This document shows, piece after piece, positions 45,157 to 58,071 of a stretch of DNA of 64,000 nucleotides. This DNA is from Scenedesmus sp. ARA3 (taxonomy: Eukaryota; Chlorophyta; Chlorophyceae; Sphaeropleales; Scenedesmaceae). A program made the translations under genes and the position numbers. The stretch's first letter is position 1. The number at the start of each line of letters is the position of its first letter. The DNA lies in NCBI GenBank assembly GCA_004335835.1, contig RWJK01001956.1, positions 1 to 64,000 on the forward strand, given 5' to 3'. The notes below the pieces were generated by a model. It had not been told where the DNA came from and did no database searches. It worked only from the letters and a program-made list of their open reading frames with translations.

Positions 45157-46709
45157 GCCTGCCCTGATACGGTGATTGCCACGGTTGACTCCAGAACCGT
45201 TGAGTACCACACACTGAGGTGTGTATTACTGCAACAGCTCCTGCAGCCAGCCCAGCATCTTGCACGCCATGCCCAGCAACAGCCCCAGGCAGAGGCAGCA
45301 GCAGCAGCGTGTTTGTCATCTGCAATCATCTTTGTTCGTGGTGTGATGCAGGGTGCTGGGCCATGGCGTGTGCAGCTCTGTCTACGAACTGCAAGAAGCA
45401 CAGACAGAGAATACAGTGGCCGCAAAGGTAAGCAACGGAACCAGCACTGCAGGCGCCATCATGTGCCACATGTGCAGTGCACATATGCTATCCCGTGCTG
45501 CCGACTCGTATGAGGCATGCTAGACAGGCAGAAGGCAACAGAGATTGCGGCCAGGTTCAGCACTGTGGGATCTTGCTGCAGCTGCTATGGGATACCGTGC
45601 AATGCTTGCAACTTCACCGCCCGATTTTTCCCGTAGGTGATTCCCAAGGCCCACCTGCAGCAAATCAAGGAGAACCAGCAGCGCTTGCAGCAGCAGCTCT
45701 CTGTGCAGCAGGCGCTGCAGCACGACCACGTGGTCAGGCTACTGGGCAGCTTTGAGGACGGCAACAACATTTATGTGCTGATGGAGCAGTGCAGTGAGTG
45801 GCCCTGGTTGACATCCCACCAGCAATGCTGCAGACAGCTCACCTGGGCATGCTGTAAGCAGCAGCTGAATGATATACGATGCAGATGTCAAGGAGGACCT
45901 GTGATCTTTTGCTGGCAGTACCTTGCAGTCATGGGCATGTTCACCTTTGTGCCTGCTCCAGCATCAGAGAATGCATGCAAGCATGTGCAGTCAAGTAGAG
46001 AATGTGCAGCTCTGTACATGATTGGGATGGGCATAGAGCACTGTGCATATTGACGATTGTTACTGATGTCCTGCTTCTGTCATGCACTGCAGGTGGTATG
46101 AGCATCAGTGACCTACTGCAGCAGCAGGGGCCGTTCAGCGAGCAGCAGGCAGCAACAGTGCTGTCACAGGTGCGCAACACCTGCCGCAATCAGGATGCAA
46201 CCACTTCATGTTTTAGCAAGAGCCCTCAGCAACATCTGCAACTTCTGGCAGAACCCAAGCAAGAAGCATCGCTTAACATGCACAGCACATGTCAAGTTCT
46301 GCTGTGGCAGCATGTGTCAGTCGCAGTTTCCTTGCATCACACCGTTGCATCACGCTCTTATGTATGTTGCATGCGCAGGTGCTGCCAGCTCTAGCATATG
46401 CGCACCAGCAGGGCCTAGCTCACGGGGACCTGCAGCTCAGCCGCCTGCTGCTGCACAGCAGCGGCAGCATCAAGCTGGGCGGCTTTGGAAGTGCAGCGCG
46501 GCTGGCAGATGATGGCCAGCCCTGCACGGACATCCGGTGAGCTGCTGTGCCTTGGTGTGCCGTGTTTGCATGGTGCTGGTACATGTGCATGTTAGATATC
46601 CCCAGAACCTGCCTTTCAGATGCATGTGTAACCCTGCAATTGTTTCTGCTTGCAGGACAGGGTGCTCATGTGACACTGCTGGCGCAGATGCTGCTGCCAT
46701 CAGCATGAC

Positions 46710-46742
<33 letters not shown>

Positions 46743-49700
46743 ATGTTGCGCTGCAGGGACATTGGTGTGATGCTGTACACCATGCTGCTTGGCGAGCCGC
46801 CAGGCGGACACGTGGCAGCAGGGGACACGCAGCTTGCAGCCAGTGGCAGCAGCGGCGCTGCTGAGCAGCTGTGCTTCCCGCAGCAGCCAGTGCTGGGCAG
46901 AGAGGCAAAGGAGCTGCTCGCAGCACTACTCAGGTGAGCCAGCAACAGCACAAAAGGCATGTGGCATGCTGACAATGTGGTCGCAGATGCTGCAGCTGCA
47001 GCAGCAGTGCAGGAGCTGGTACAGGCTGCAGCCGCCTGGCCTGGCAGCGCCTGCGGGCAGCTGTCTGTACACGGCGTCAGTGCTGCTTTCTGATTGCAAC
47101 GTGGATGCAATTTTGTACATACCTCGCATCGAACGTCTCTCATGTAGCATTTGGCATATGTGCTTTGTTGTGTCGCTGCAGGCCTGACCCGCGACACCGC
47201 CCAGCTCTAGCTGATATCAGCTGCCACCCATTCATGCTGCTCTGGCTTGGCAAGGCCTGCAGCTTAGGCAGCAGCAGCAGCGCCAGCAGCAACATCAGCA
47301 CGCCTGCTGCAGTCAGCAAAGGCATGCATACAGCGGCAGCAGCAAGCGGCTGTCTCGAGTTGGATGACCCTGTGGACAGCAGCGCTGCTGCTGCTGCTGC
47401 TGCTGGCAACAAAGTGCTGGAGCAGTATGTTGACCACCTGCAGCAGGAGGTGTCAACAGCAGCACACGCTGCTGCAGGCGCACACGCTGCCGGCACAGCA
47501 GGCAGCTGTCCTGCAGTGCTCAACACCAGCTGGCAGGTGCCGCTTGAATGCAGTGAAGCCGCCATGTCGGAGCACACCGACAGCTGCAGTAGCAGCGAAT
47601 CTGTTGAGTATGGCCCTGGCGCGTTTGCACGGCATGTGCGCATGTCCCTGGACCTCAGAAGCGCCAGCCCGCAGCTGACGCCTTTGAGCAGCCCGCTGCT
47701 TGGGCAGCAGCAGCAGCAGAAGGATGTAGCAGCATCAGGCAGCAGGGCAGCAGCAGACCAGTGGCAGCTAGGGCAGCAGCAGCAGCAGCAGCGTGCAGGG
47801 CATGTCCTGCGTGCGAATGCTCCTGGCCCATCCTTTTCAGGATGGCACAATGTGGCTGGCTATGGCAGCAGCAGCAGCGACTACGGCGTGGAGCAGCTGC
47901 TCCAGCTGGTGGATAAGAGCGAGGCAGCAGCAGCAGCATGCACTTCTGGCCTGCCAGTGTCAGTGCCACACCAGCAGCGGCATGGGCTCGATCAGCTGGC
48001 AGGTCATCACCAGCAGCACCGGCCGCAGCTGCATGCGGTTGCAGCAGAGCGCCGCAGCTCGCATGATGGGGCCGGCATTGCTGTGCCCGGCAGCAGGGCC
48101 AGCAGCAGCAGCTTGTCAGATCTACCATCCTCACTCTCGCACTGGGGCGGCATGAGCCATGCAGAAGCCAGCATTGCTCATGTGCAAGGCTCGAGGGGCG
48201 TGCACTCAGGGGGCCCAGCTCAGCAGTGCAGCTCCCCGCCTGGCAGAGCTGCTGCAGCAGCAGACGCCACAAGCAGCAGCAGCAGCAGCAGCAACAGCCG
48301 AGCAGGCTCTGCAGCGGCCTCACACAGCCCTGGCTGGGCCCTACATAGCAGCCCATCTGACACAGCAGCAGCAGCAGCAGCAGCGGGACTAAGCTCTGGC
48401 GGCAGCGGCAGCAGCAGCAGGGTGCCACGAGCAACGCCTCCACAGCCGTTGCAAGTGCCTTCATCGCCTCGCCCGCACAGCATGTACATGCAGCCTGCAG
48501 CAGCAGCAGCAGCAGTGCCGGCGCCTGCCGCAGCGGAGCCTAGCAGCAGCAGCGGCAGCGTGCCAGCGCCCTCGCCGCCCCCTGGCAGTGGAGGCAGCTC
48601 TATTACGTGTGCTTCACCTAGGGTCAACATGCTGTTGCGGCAGAAGGCAGTGCCCGGTAGCAGCGGAGCCAGCAGTGGCAGAAGTGCAGCGGGTGCTGTA
48701 GCGCTAGCCAGTCCGTCTGTCTCACCCCCGATACCTCATGCTGCCAGGATGCACAGCCACAACCTTGGCAGCGCAGGCAAGGAGACAGCAAGCCAGGGAT
48801 GCCCCGCATTTGCAGAAGTGCCGCACTCACCAGCAGCAGCAGCAGCAGCAGGGGTGAAGACGGTGTACAGAGACATCAGCGAGAGGCTGCAGGCTTGCAC
48901 AGATGCGCAGCAGCCAGCTGCTGCAGCACCTGGCGGCTGGCAGCAGCAGCAGCAGCACAGGCGCGCTGCAGCTGCAGCAGCGCCTGGCAGCAGCAGAGAT
49001 GGTCTGCCGGCAGATGACGCACAGGACGGCACAACCCAGCAGCAGCAGTGGATGCACTCACGATCTGCACCGCTGCCGCGAGGCATGCACCCAACAGCAG
49101 CCATGAGCCCTGCGCCGCCACCTGTACCGCCCAGCCCGCTACAGCAGCAGGCAGCAGAGCTGCGCGCGGGCGGCCGCCGCAGCTGCAGCAGCATCCCTGT
49201 CAGCCCTGGTAGCCAGTTGCTGGCTGGGGGCTGGCGGCCCACGCCGCGCAGCAACACAGCAGCAGCAGAGGCGGCGGCCGCCGCCGCCGCCGCGCAGAAC
49301 AGCGCGATCAGCATGTCGCCTGGCGCTGCTGCGCTGGGTTTTAACATGTCTGTGCTGTCTGCTGTGGCCTCAGATCTTGGGGGTGCCAGCTCCTACCAGG
49401 TCCCTGGCAGCCCTACTGCTGCAGGCATGCTCGGGCTGATCAACGACAGCTTGACGGACTATTCTGCGAGTCAGGGGCTGCTGCATCTGCCAGGCATCAC
49501 TGGCAGCAGCAGCGGCAGCGACGGCGATGCAGCGCCAACGAACCAGGTCCTGATGGATCTGGTGCCTGGCTGTGCTAGCATCGACCAGCTGCCGGTGTTT
49601 CCCGCACATCTGCGCAAGCCTGCAGGTATAGGGCTGTCGCCGCTGCAGCAGCAGCAGCAGCATGTGCTGACCTCACTCAGCAGCACTAGCTTGCTGCCAC

Positions 49701-51612
49701 TGAGGAGGCCATCAGGACTGTCAGATCACGGCGTCAGCAGCATCAGCACCGGCAGGGGCACTGAGCAGGTGCTGGGCCAGCCAGGGCGCTTCTCAGATCA
49801 AGGAGCGCACTCATTGGCTGGCGGCAGCAGCACCAGCAACATCGGACGGCTGTCAGATCAGGGCGCTGGCGTGCTAGGCTTGCGGTATGGCGCGTCATTT
49901 GCGGAGCAGCAGGGCGTCATGAACCTTAAAAGTCTTGCACAGAGTGTGCTACCCAGCAGCCAGCAGCAGCAGCAGCAGCACGCACCTCCGCGGCCGCCGC
50001 CACATCATTCGCAGCCACTGCATGGGCAGCAGCAGCAGCAGCATGAGTGGCCACACACACCAAAGTGCAGCGGCTTGTCGCAGCAGGCTTTGCAGCGTGG
50101 CGCAGCCACCTGCCAACAGCAGCTGTACCAGCGGCAGCAGCAGCAGCCGCCCACGCAGCTGCGGAGCCTGCGCCGATCGGTTAGTGAAGACCAGCAGCAG
50201 CTCACGCAGCGCATAGAGCAGCAGCAGCAGCAGCAGCCGGCGCCGCCGAAGCAGCAGCTGCCGCTGTGCCGCTCGCCGCACGTCAACATGCTGGCTGCTG
50301 CAACTGTGCCGTCATTCGTACCTGGCCGGATACAGGCGCGCATATCTAGCCCTGTGCCCGAGCAGCAGCAGCAGCAGCAGCAGCAGCAGGCAACGCTCAA
50401 CAGCGCAGACCTTGCGCCCGTGCTGGTGCTGGGCTCCGAAACTAGCAGCACAACCAACACCCCTTCAGGCACCCCACTGTCAGCCATGTCTACAGGCAGG
50501 TGCCCAACCTCACTTGGCACCGCATCCAGCCGTGCTGCTGCAGGGTTAGCAAGCGCGCACGCTGGCGCCAGCAGCAGCAGCAGTACAGGCAGGGCCTGCG
50601 GCGCCAACCTGCCGCCGCCTGCCTTCAGCAACCTGCTCAACATGGGCGTGCATACGCCACCCGCTGCAGTTCCGGCAGCAGCAGCAGGCAGCAGCAACTG
50701 CAGCCCAGTGGATGCGGCACCTGCAGCAGCAGGCAGCCCACAGCATGCCAGCCAGCAGCACAGCCCCCGGCAGCAGCAGCAGCAGCAGTCACAGCCAAGC
50801 TCGCCAAGCTTCCAGCACATTCAGCGCAGCATCTCAACACCTGCATCTGGCAGCAGCAGCAGCGGCGGCGGCTGCGCCATCGCTGGTTATGCAGCGGCTG
50901 GGCGCCACAACAGCGTGCCGAGCAACGCAGCAGCAGCAGCGGCAGCAGCAGCAGCAGGCCAGGGGTATAGCTTCACGCCGCACCCGCCGCCAAGCGCAGC
51001 ACTTGGGGGCTCGATGAGTCCGAGGGCTGGCCTGCAGATCCCTGGGGCACAAGGCTCTGCGAGTGCTGCTGCTGCTGCCGCTGCTGCTGCTGCTGTTGGA
51101 GTGCAGCCCTGCCCGCCGCCGAGGGGCCAGCCGCCGGCCCCGTCACCGTCTGTCACGGCGCGCGCTGCTCACGGCTGCCTCCTGCCGCATGCTGTACACG
51201 GCTGGCAGGCGCAGCATAATGCACAGGGCGGCGCAGGTGTCAGCGGCGGTGGCACACACCAGGCCGTCGCAGCAGCGGTGCGCCGCCGAGTCTCAGCCTC
51301 AGCTGCAGACGTGCACTTCCCGCTGCAGGGCAGCAGCAGCAGCAGCGGCGGCGGCGGCAAGCAGCGCAGCTGCTCAACGCTGAATGAGACGCGCTCCTGG
51401 GATATGAGCTGCCTGACTGCCCTGACGAGTGCGCGGCCATCGCTTGTGGATGTGCAGTTGGATGTGGACAGTAGCAGCTGCTGTGAGCTGCAGCTGGAGG
51501 CCAGCCGCAAGTCTGCTGCGGGTGAGGATGCCGGGGAGGGCTCGCTGTGCAGCACGCCCAACATGGACTGGCCTGCGGATGCGCCCTCAGTGGAGGCGCT
51601 GCAGGAGCGGGC

Positions 51613-51649
<37 letters not shown>

Positions 51650-52978
51650 GCGTCTGGCTCAACATCTGTTAGTGCAAGCACCGGTGCAGATGGCAGAAGC
51701 GAAGTGGGACTGCAGAAGCCGTCACCAGCAGAAGTGCACAGCGCAGCAGCAGCAGCAGCAGCACCTGCAGGAGCAGCAGATGCTGCCGACCTCGCAGCCC
51801 CACCACCAGCAGCAGCAGCAGGCCAGCTTGAGGGCTGTCCCGACTGGCCCAGCCCAGTGGTGGCTGCCTTTGCGCACTACAAGGGCAGGCTAGGCTACCT
51901 GATGAGCTCTGGTGTGGTGGGCGTGGTGTTTGAGGACTCCAGCCACATGTTTGTGCGCAGCAGCGACGGCTGGGCGTGCTATCACGAGCACGGCGACAGC
52001 AGCAGTGCAGCAGCAGGCGTGGGGCCAGGGCCAGTGCTGGTGCTGGAGTCAAGTCCTGCTGCCAGTAAGGGCAGCAGCTTGCAGCAGCAGCAGCAGCGCC
52101 GTAGCTCTGACACGGGCCGCAGTGACCCGACTGCAGTGAAGGATCAGGATAGCCTGCTAGGCAGCTCTCCTGTTGCTGCTGCTGCTGCTGCTGCAGAGCC
52201 ATCTTGCAGCCCTATCACAGCAGCGGCAGCAGCAGAATCTGGTGGCGTTGTGCAGACGTTCCTGCTGCCTGGCAGCAGCAGCCCTATTGCAGCCAGCGCA
52301 GCTGCAGACAGCGGCAGCAAACTGGCATCTCCACCAGCAGCAGCAGCAGCAGCAGCAGCAGGGGTCCCTGAGCACCTGGCAGGCAAGGCGCGCTGCCTGC
52401 GCCGCTTTGTGGGCTGCCTGCTGCATTACCGCCCCTACAGCAGCAGCTGCCAGCCAGACATCACGCGGCTGCCATTCCCTATAGCTCGCAAGGCTCCTGC
52501 CGAGGCTTCAACAGCAGCAGCAGCAGCAGAAGGGGTTGGGGAGCTGCAGCCTGTGATGCATCTAGGTGAGCCGCACCTGCGCAGCTTTGTGCACCGGGAG
52601 GGCTGTCTGCACCTCAAGCTGAGTGACGGCTGCCACCAGCTTGTGTTCACGGGTGATAGCAGCGTGCTACTGCTGGATGCAGCGTGCAGCGCGCTGGCGT
52701 ATGTCACTGTCACGCACAGCAGTGCGCGGCGCAGCAGCAGGCACCACACAGCAGCAGCGCCTGACGCAGCAGCAGCAGCAGCACCAGTGGCAAACGTGCA
52801 GGTGCTGCCACTAGGGAAGGGCAGCGCTGCAGCAGCAGTAGCAGCAGCGCCTCCTGCTGATGCGAGGCTGCTGGCGCGTGCTGCGTATGCGAGCAAGCTT
52901 GTGCGGGCGCTGCAGCTGCCTGCTAGCTGGCAGGATGCGATCAGCGGCAGCGCTGCTCCTTCTCCAGGCGCCTGCTAG
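45157..52978 (+). CDS. Polo-like protein with degenerate kinase domain and two polo boxes (5' end missing)
   Basis: Exons 45157-45218, 45352-45427, 45637-45793, 46093-46169, 46379-46536, 46757-46933 and 47182-52978 join in phase (at least 2167 aa). The kinase lobe has a Gly loop (LGHGVCSSVYE) and Lys (VAAKVIPK), then LGSFEDGNNIYVLMEQC as in polo kinases. The HRD motif is HGD (LAHGDLQLSRLLL, Asn lost), DFG is GFG, and the activation loop and APE region are absent: CTDIR runs straight into DIGVMLYTMLLGEPPGG. The 5.8 kb last exon encodes an enormous Ser/Gln/Ala-rich region with SDQGA repeats, then polo box 1 (VAAFAHYKGRLGYLMSSGVV, VVFEDSSHMFV), LRRFVGCLLHYRPY, and polo box 2 (SFVHREGCLHLKLSDGCHQL). 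A centriole or division scaffold role is inferred from family; catalytic activity is unlikely. The exon holding the start codon is not identified. Confidence 0.82.
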
Positions 52979-55900
52979 TGCTGTGCTGTGTGGTTGCGGC
53001 TACACTTGGTGCTGTTGGTGGAACTTGAGGGGGCTGGTGTGATGTGTTATTTTGTTATATGTTATGTCTGGTGGTATTGATGGCGCATGCTGTGCTGGGT
53101 TGTCAGCAGCAACTGGTTCCAAGTGATCAGCCACTTGTGGAGATGCGTTTATTTGATTGATGCTTCTGTGCGGGCAGGCTGTGATGCCTGACAGCGCACC
53201 TGCAGATTGTTGCTGTTGCAACAGGTTGCAACTCAATATGTAGCAGCAGCCATGCTGCCAGTCCTCTTCAGATCGTGCCTAGCCGCCCTGCTGCCACGTT
53301 GAGTAAGCGTAGTGCATGCAAGGCCGCTGTACCCGCCCTGCTCATGCTACTTCTGCACGTGCATAACATGACTTCACAAGTACCATATCAGCACGTATGC
53401 CAATCATTCGGCAGAGCTGCACATGCTGCAGGGTGTTGCAGTGGACTTCCATCGCATACCTGCAATTGGTGTGTTCCAGGCTTGCCGCAACCCTGTGTGT
53501 CATGCGTTGCTGGTATGCGCATCAAGTGAAGCTGTGTGCGGCGGCATACGCCCGCACAGTGTGGTGCACAACTGACTCGTAGTATCACTTATGTATGCAA
53601 CTGCTGTTGGCCAGGGCCAGATGGTGCTGCATGGATGCAGCATGCTGCTGGCTCCTCTTACGTGTGCGCCTGTTGCTAACTGTCACTTTACACTATCAAG
53701 TGAGCAGCAGCATTTTCTGCTGACGCACACAATCGGCATACTTTGGGCGCCCATCTGCTGCCTGGTGCGCTGTGCGCTTTGACATGCGGCCCTAGGAGGC
53801 ATGGCTGCTGCGTGCATGCAGTTTGTATCGTGCTGGTGTTGCTGCGTGCATGCAGTATGTATCATGCTGGTGTTGCTGCGTGCATGCAGTCTATCATGCT
53901 GCTGCTTGCATGCAGTATGTATCGTGCTGGTGTCGCTGCGTGCATGCAGTGTATCATGCTGCTGCTTGCATGCAGTCTTTCATGCTGCTGCGTGCATGCA
54001 GTGTATCATGCTGGCTGCAACGTGCCAATGATTGTGCCTGCCAGGCCTTTTGACCGGGTATTTCATCAGACATCAGGACTTGACAAGGCAGCTGCATCAA
54101 GCTGCCTGCACACAGTACTCAGGCCTGGCTGCTGCTGCTTGTGGCTGCTATGTTTATGCGCACAGCAATGCTGGCTACACTATATGTGGAATGGCTGCGG
54201 CTCTGCTGCCGCACATCAGCCTTGCGTATAGGGCGGCGGCAGTGTTGTTTTGTGCGTCATTGCTGTGGCGTGCTGCTGCCAGCTGGCTGCTGCCATGCTG
54301 CTGCTGCTGCTGCACAACCAGCGGCACATGGTGTTGAGACAGCGAGCTGCATCGAGTTGCTATCTTGCTGGCAGCATCAGCCCATGAAAGGGGCACACCT
54401 AAGGACGCTGCATGTTGCTCAAAGAAGCTTCCCGCTGCCGGCAGCTTGAGTTGCAGTTTATGCAGTTTATGAAGATACAGCAGCGCTGGCAGCGCTGGCT
54501 CTCTGTGTGGCACCCTTTGCTGGATCATCATGTGCATTGCAGTGCTCCTTGCTGGCAAGGCAGCTCTTTTTGTGAGCTGCTGGTGCAGCAGGGCCTGCAC
54601 ATGTGAATGCAAGAGTGTATTGTGCTTGCATATGGCATGACTGCCGTGTCCATGACTGACGGCAGTGCATGCGCAGGCGGACTTGCTGCGACTCCCTCAC
54701 TTGCTTGCGTCGTTCAGCGGCTCTGCATGCGTGTGTGCTGGTGCAACGCGATTTGGCATGCAGCCAAATCACAGCTTGAAAGTACTGGCCCACTTGCTGC
54801 AGCGATCAGCTCTGCATGGAATCAAACTGGCACACAACAGCACTGCAATGCCGGGCGTGTGACAGCTGGCGTGAGCTGCGTGCTTGTGCATGGAATGACG
54901 CCTGCCGAGCAGCATGCCAAGCAGAAGATTGGCAGAAACTGGCTGCAGCTGACGTTTGCATGGGCTGCCTGTGATCAAAATTGCATGCATACTGTGCAGT
55001 GATACAGAGGCGGGGACCGTTGTGATGGATTAGATGCATTGCGCACCTGACAGGTCAGGTGACATTTAGGTGCTGATTCATGACCTTGTGTGTCTGGTGA
55101 GGGTGGCCCACCTGCCAGCATTGTGCAGGTGCTTGAAGGCAGTGTGTACTGCTTTGGCACTGGCTGTCGCCCGTGCTTTTCAGCACTGCTTGCTGGGTGC
55201 AGCAGCAGTGCGTGCTGCGTGCTGAGTGTGAAAGCCTCAACCAGGTGTGTTGCGTTTGTGTGCTGCAAGTGGCGCCACCTGCCAGCATTGTGCAGGGGCT
55301 GGCCGGCTTCACCAGGCGACGAAAGAAACCAGGGAGATCAGGCCGCCTCACAAAAGGCGTTCTGGCATTACATGGAGTTGTAGTGAATCAGGGCAGCCGC
55401 GTACAGGACCCGAGTAGTGCCACATGGAGCACTGCCAGTTGCTTGTTTGCTTGCACATACCTTAGCAGCCACGCGCGCCTCCGTGTGATGAATCAGCCGC
55501 GTGTGGGGGCTACTAGTAGAGGCTGGGCAGTGATGAACCTTGCAGCGAGCGTGTGATGTCAGGACTTGCGCATTGGTCGACAGCTGTGATACTACATACT
55601 GCTGATGACGCACTGCAGGTGCAGGCTGTGCAAAGAGGTCCAGGAAGCACGCTTTGCAAAGGCATCATGCAACATACTGCTCACTCATATTTCTGGACGG
55701 GCCCTTGCCACCAGTGTAACTGGCTGAGTTGGCGGCTGCTGGCCATGGCGATTGAAATGTGATCAGCCTTGTGGATGGTGGCTTCTAAAATGCTGCATGT
55801 GTTGCTAGGGTGCTGGTGTCGTGACAGCGTACTGTCTGCAGAGTGGTCGGGTGTTTTCAGAGTTGAGCAGGGTGTTGTACAGGGTGCTTGTGCCTGGCGC

Positions 55901-57044
55901 TGGTGAATAGGGTTTGTTGTTGCGTTGCCTTGAGTTGGCCGTTCAAGTTGGTAGGCAGCCGATCCGACGTTGCTGCATTGTATGCATCACATACTATCCC
56001 TTGCCTGTCATCCCTGTGTAGTACAAAACACATACTTCAAATTGTATCTGTCGCGTCAGCCGGCACATGCTCAGAAGCAGCCCCTAGTTGGGGTGCGCTG
56101 CTTCCAGCAATCTGTTTCTCATCATGATGAACTGGTCACTTGCATCAGCCTAGGCGCTGGCATGTTATTTTTGTGCGAGGTCCTTGTGGTTGACGGGTTG
56201 CATGCATGCAGCAGGTTGACTCTTATCTCTCTTGTCTCACTGGTCAATTTGTGCTGGACACAGTTGCGCTTAGTGCTGACAGGCTTCGGGTGGTGGCTGA
56301 TACTGGTAACAGTTGTCTGCATCATCGTTCCCAGGTGCATGCAACGAGGCTGCAATTGCCTTTTTGCTGGCAATAATGGTGGCTGTTTGCTGGCTTGGGT
56401 GAGAAGCTGGTGGTGTCGAGTGTCTTATTGCACCTTGACCATCATGATGGATGACGTCATGACAGGCAGCTGTATGTATGCTTCTCTGTATCTACTGCAG
56501 GCTTCTATTGTAACGTAATGATGATGATGCACTGCATTTATGACTCTCCTGGACCTCAGTGGTGGACGGCAAAATAGCCATTTGACGGATGCTTGTGCTG
56601 CTACAGCTGCACTGAACCTGCAGGGAGTAACGAAGCATCCGCCTCCAATGTTTGGTGTCCTGAGGCGTGTGGCAAGCAGGAGCCGACAGGCTTCAGTGTG
56701 CCACAGCCCTGAACAGATTTGAAAAGGTGAATGGTATCACCGCAAACATCGGGCACCTTTCAGAACATCAGCACAGTCACATGGGCCCCAGTGTGTCAGG
56801 GTTTGTCTAACCAACGGTCAAGGCCTGATGCAGCTCTAACTTTGCGCAGCCCAGTGTGTAATCCCGATAAAGATTGAATGTCCGAGTACTGCCTGGTCTG
56901 CAAACAGGCACCAGTCAGTATCGCTCGACCAGCGAGGTTTGCTGCTGCCTGTTGAAGACAGCACCAGCGTTTGCACACAACAAAACGTGACTCAAACCAG
57001 GACTCAGGAGTCGCACAGCCAATGTAAGGGAGAGAGCAGCAGCT
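52979..57044. other. Four-kilobase intergenic region
   Basis: The largest non-coding stretch, between the polo-like stop and the CHMP3 start. It holds a minisatellite at 53.8 kb and a short CACCTGCCAGCATTGTGCAGG duplication near 55.11 and 55.28 kb. Open frames present on both strands lack conserved motifs. The left part is probably polo 3' UTR, the right end the CHMP3 promoter. Confidence 0.45.
53805..54015 (+). repeat. Minisatellite with GTGCATGCAGT core
   Basis: Seven or more direct units of 24-36 bp share GCTGCTGCGTGCATGCAGT followed by TATCATGCTG variants. Each unit carries the palindrome TGCATGCA. Unit lengths alternate, so it is an imperfect array. Confidence 0.9.
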
Positions 57045-57607
57045 ATGGCGGGGGTGCTGGACAGTATCTCTAAGGTGAGTACAACCCCGTCAAAGGCACG
57101 ATGCACACGCTCACTGGCTGTACATGTGGTTGCATGCAAGCCACAGCTGCAATGACACCTTCTGTCAGCTGTTGCTTGCCTGATTCAACTCAGATGTGCA
57201 GCAGCAGTAGTGCAGCAACTGTTGCTGTTGCTCAAGTGCAGCAGCCCTTGCTTCAGATACACGTGGCATAAGCTTAAGATGCTGGCTTGGTACGCTTCTA
57301 CACATCATGATGCACACACCAGTGACACGCTGGAGTCCCAACAGCCAGTGCTACTGCACTGCTGTATTGCAGCAGCTGTTGGGGCGCTGCAGCTGTAGCG
57401 CTTGAAAGGAAGCAAACACGGCATGCCTTGCTTTACATGCAAATTCAGTGATGTGAGAAGTCAACCCGCCTGATGCTGTGGGCCCCTACATCCCTGTGCA
57501 GCCTTGCAACACCCAGCCGTGCATGTGCCTTGCCAATGCATAGACACCAGCCTCACCACAAGCCAGCACTCGCCCCTACACCAGCCAGCTCAGCTGCTGC
57601 GCTGGCT

Positions 57608-57641
<34 letters not shown>

Positions 57642-57765
57642 CCCTGCTGCTGCTGCTGCTGCTGCAGGTGTTCAAGAAGCCTGACCCCAAGGAGCTGGTG
57701 CGCAAGTGGCAGGCAGACCTGCGCGCGGAGCAGCGCAAGATAGAGCGGCAGATTCGGGGTGAGGC

Positions 57766-57804
<39 letters not shown>

Positions 57805-58039
57805 GCGGCGGCAGCAGCGGCAGCAGCAGCAGCAGCGGCGGCGGCAGCAGCGGCAGCAGCAGCAGCATGTGAAAGAGGGGTGCTGGATTTGGAACCGACG
57901 TTGTCGTGTCGGGTTGAGAGGTGCTGAACAGGCGTCAGTGTCAGAAGCAGCAGCGGTGGCGTGACTGCCTCGCATGAAATGCGGTTGTGTCATCGTTTGA
58001 CTCTGCACACAGCACATAGCCAGACAGCAGCGTACACTT

Positions 58040-58071
<32 letters not shown>

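Noticed and set aside
47140..52896. Long open frames antisense to or out of frame with the polo-like last exon
   Set aside because: They are shadows of CAG/CTG triplet runs, which rarely make stops in any frame; only the sense frame contains polo boxes.
55970..56518. 182-codon ORF with hydrophobic stretches between the polo-like and CHMP3 genes
   Set aside because: Composition matches neighbouring non-coding DNA; no family resemblance and no supported exon partners.
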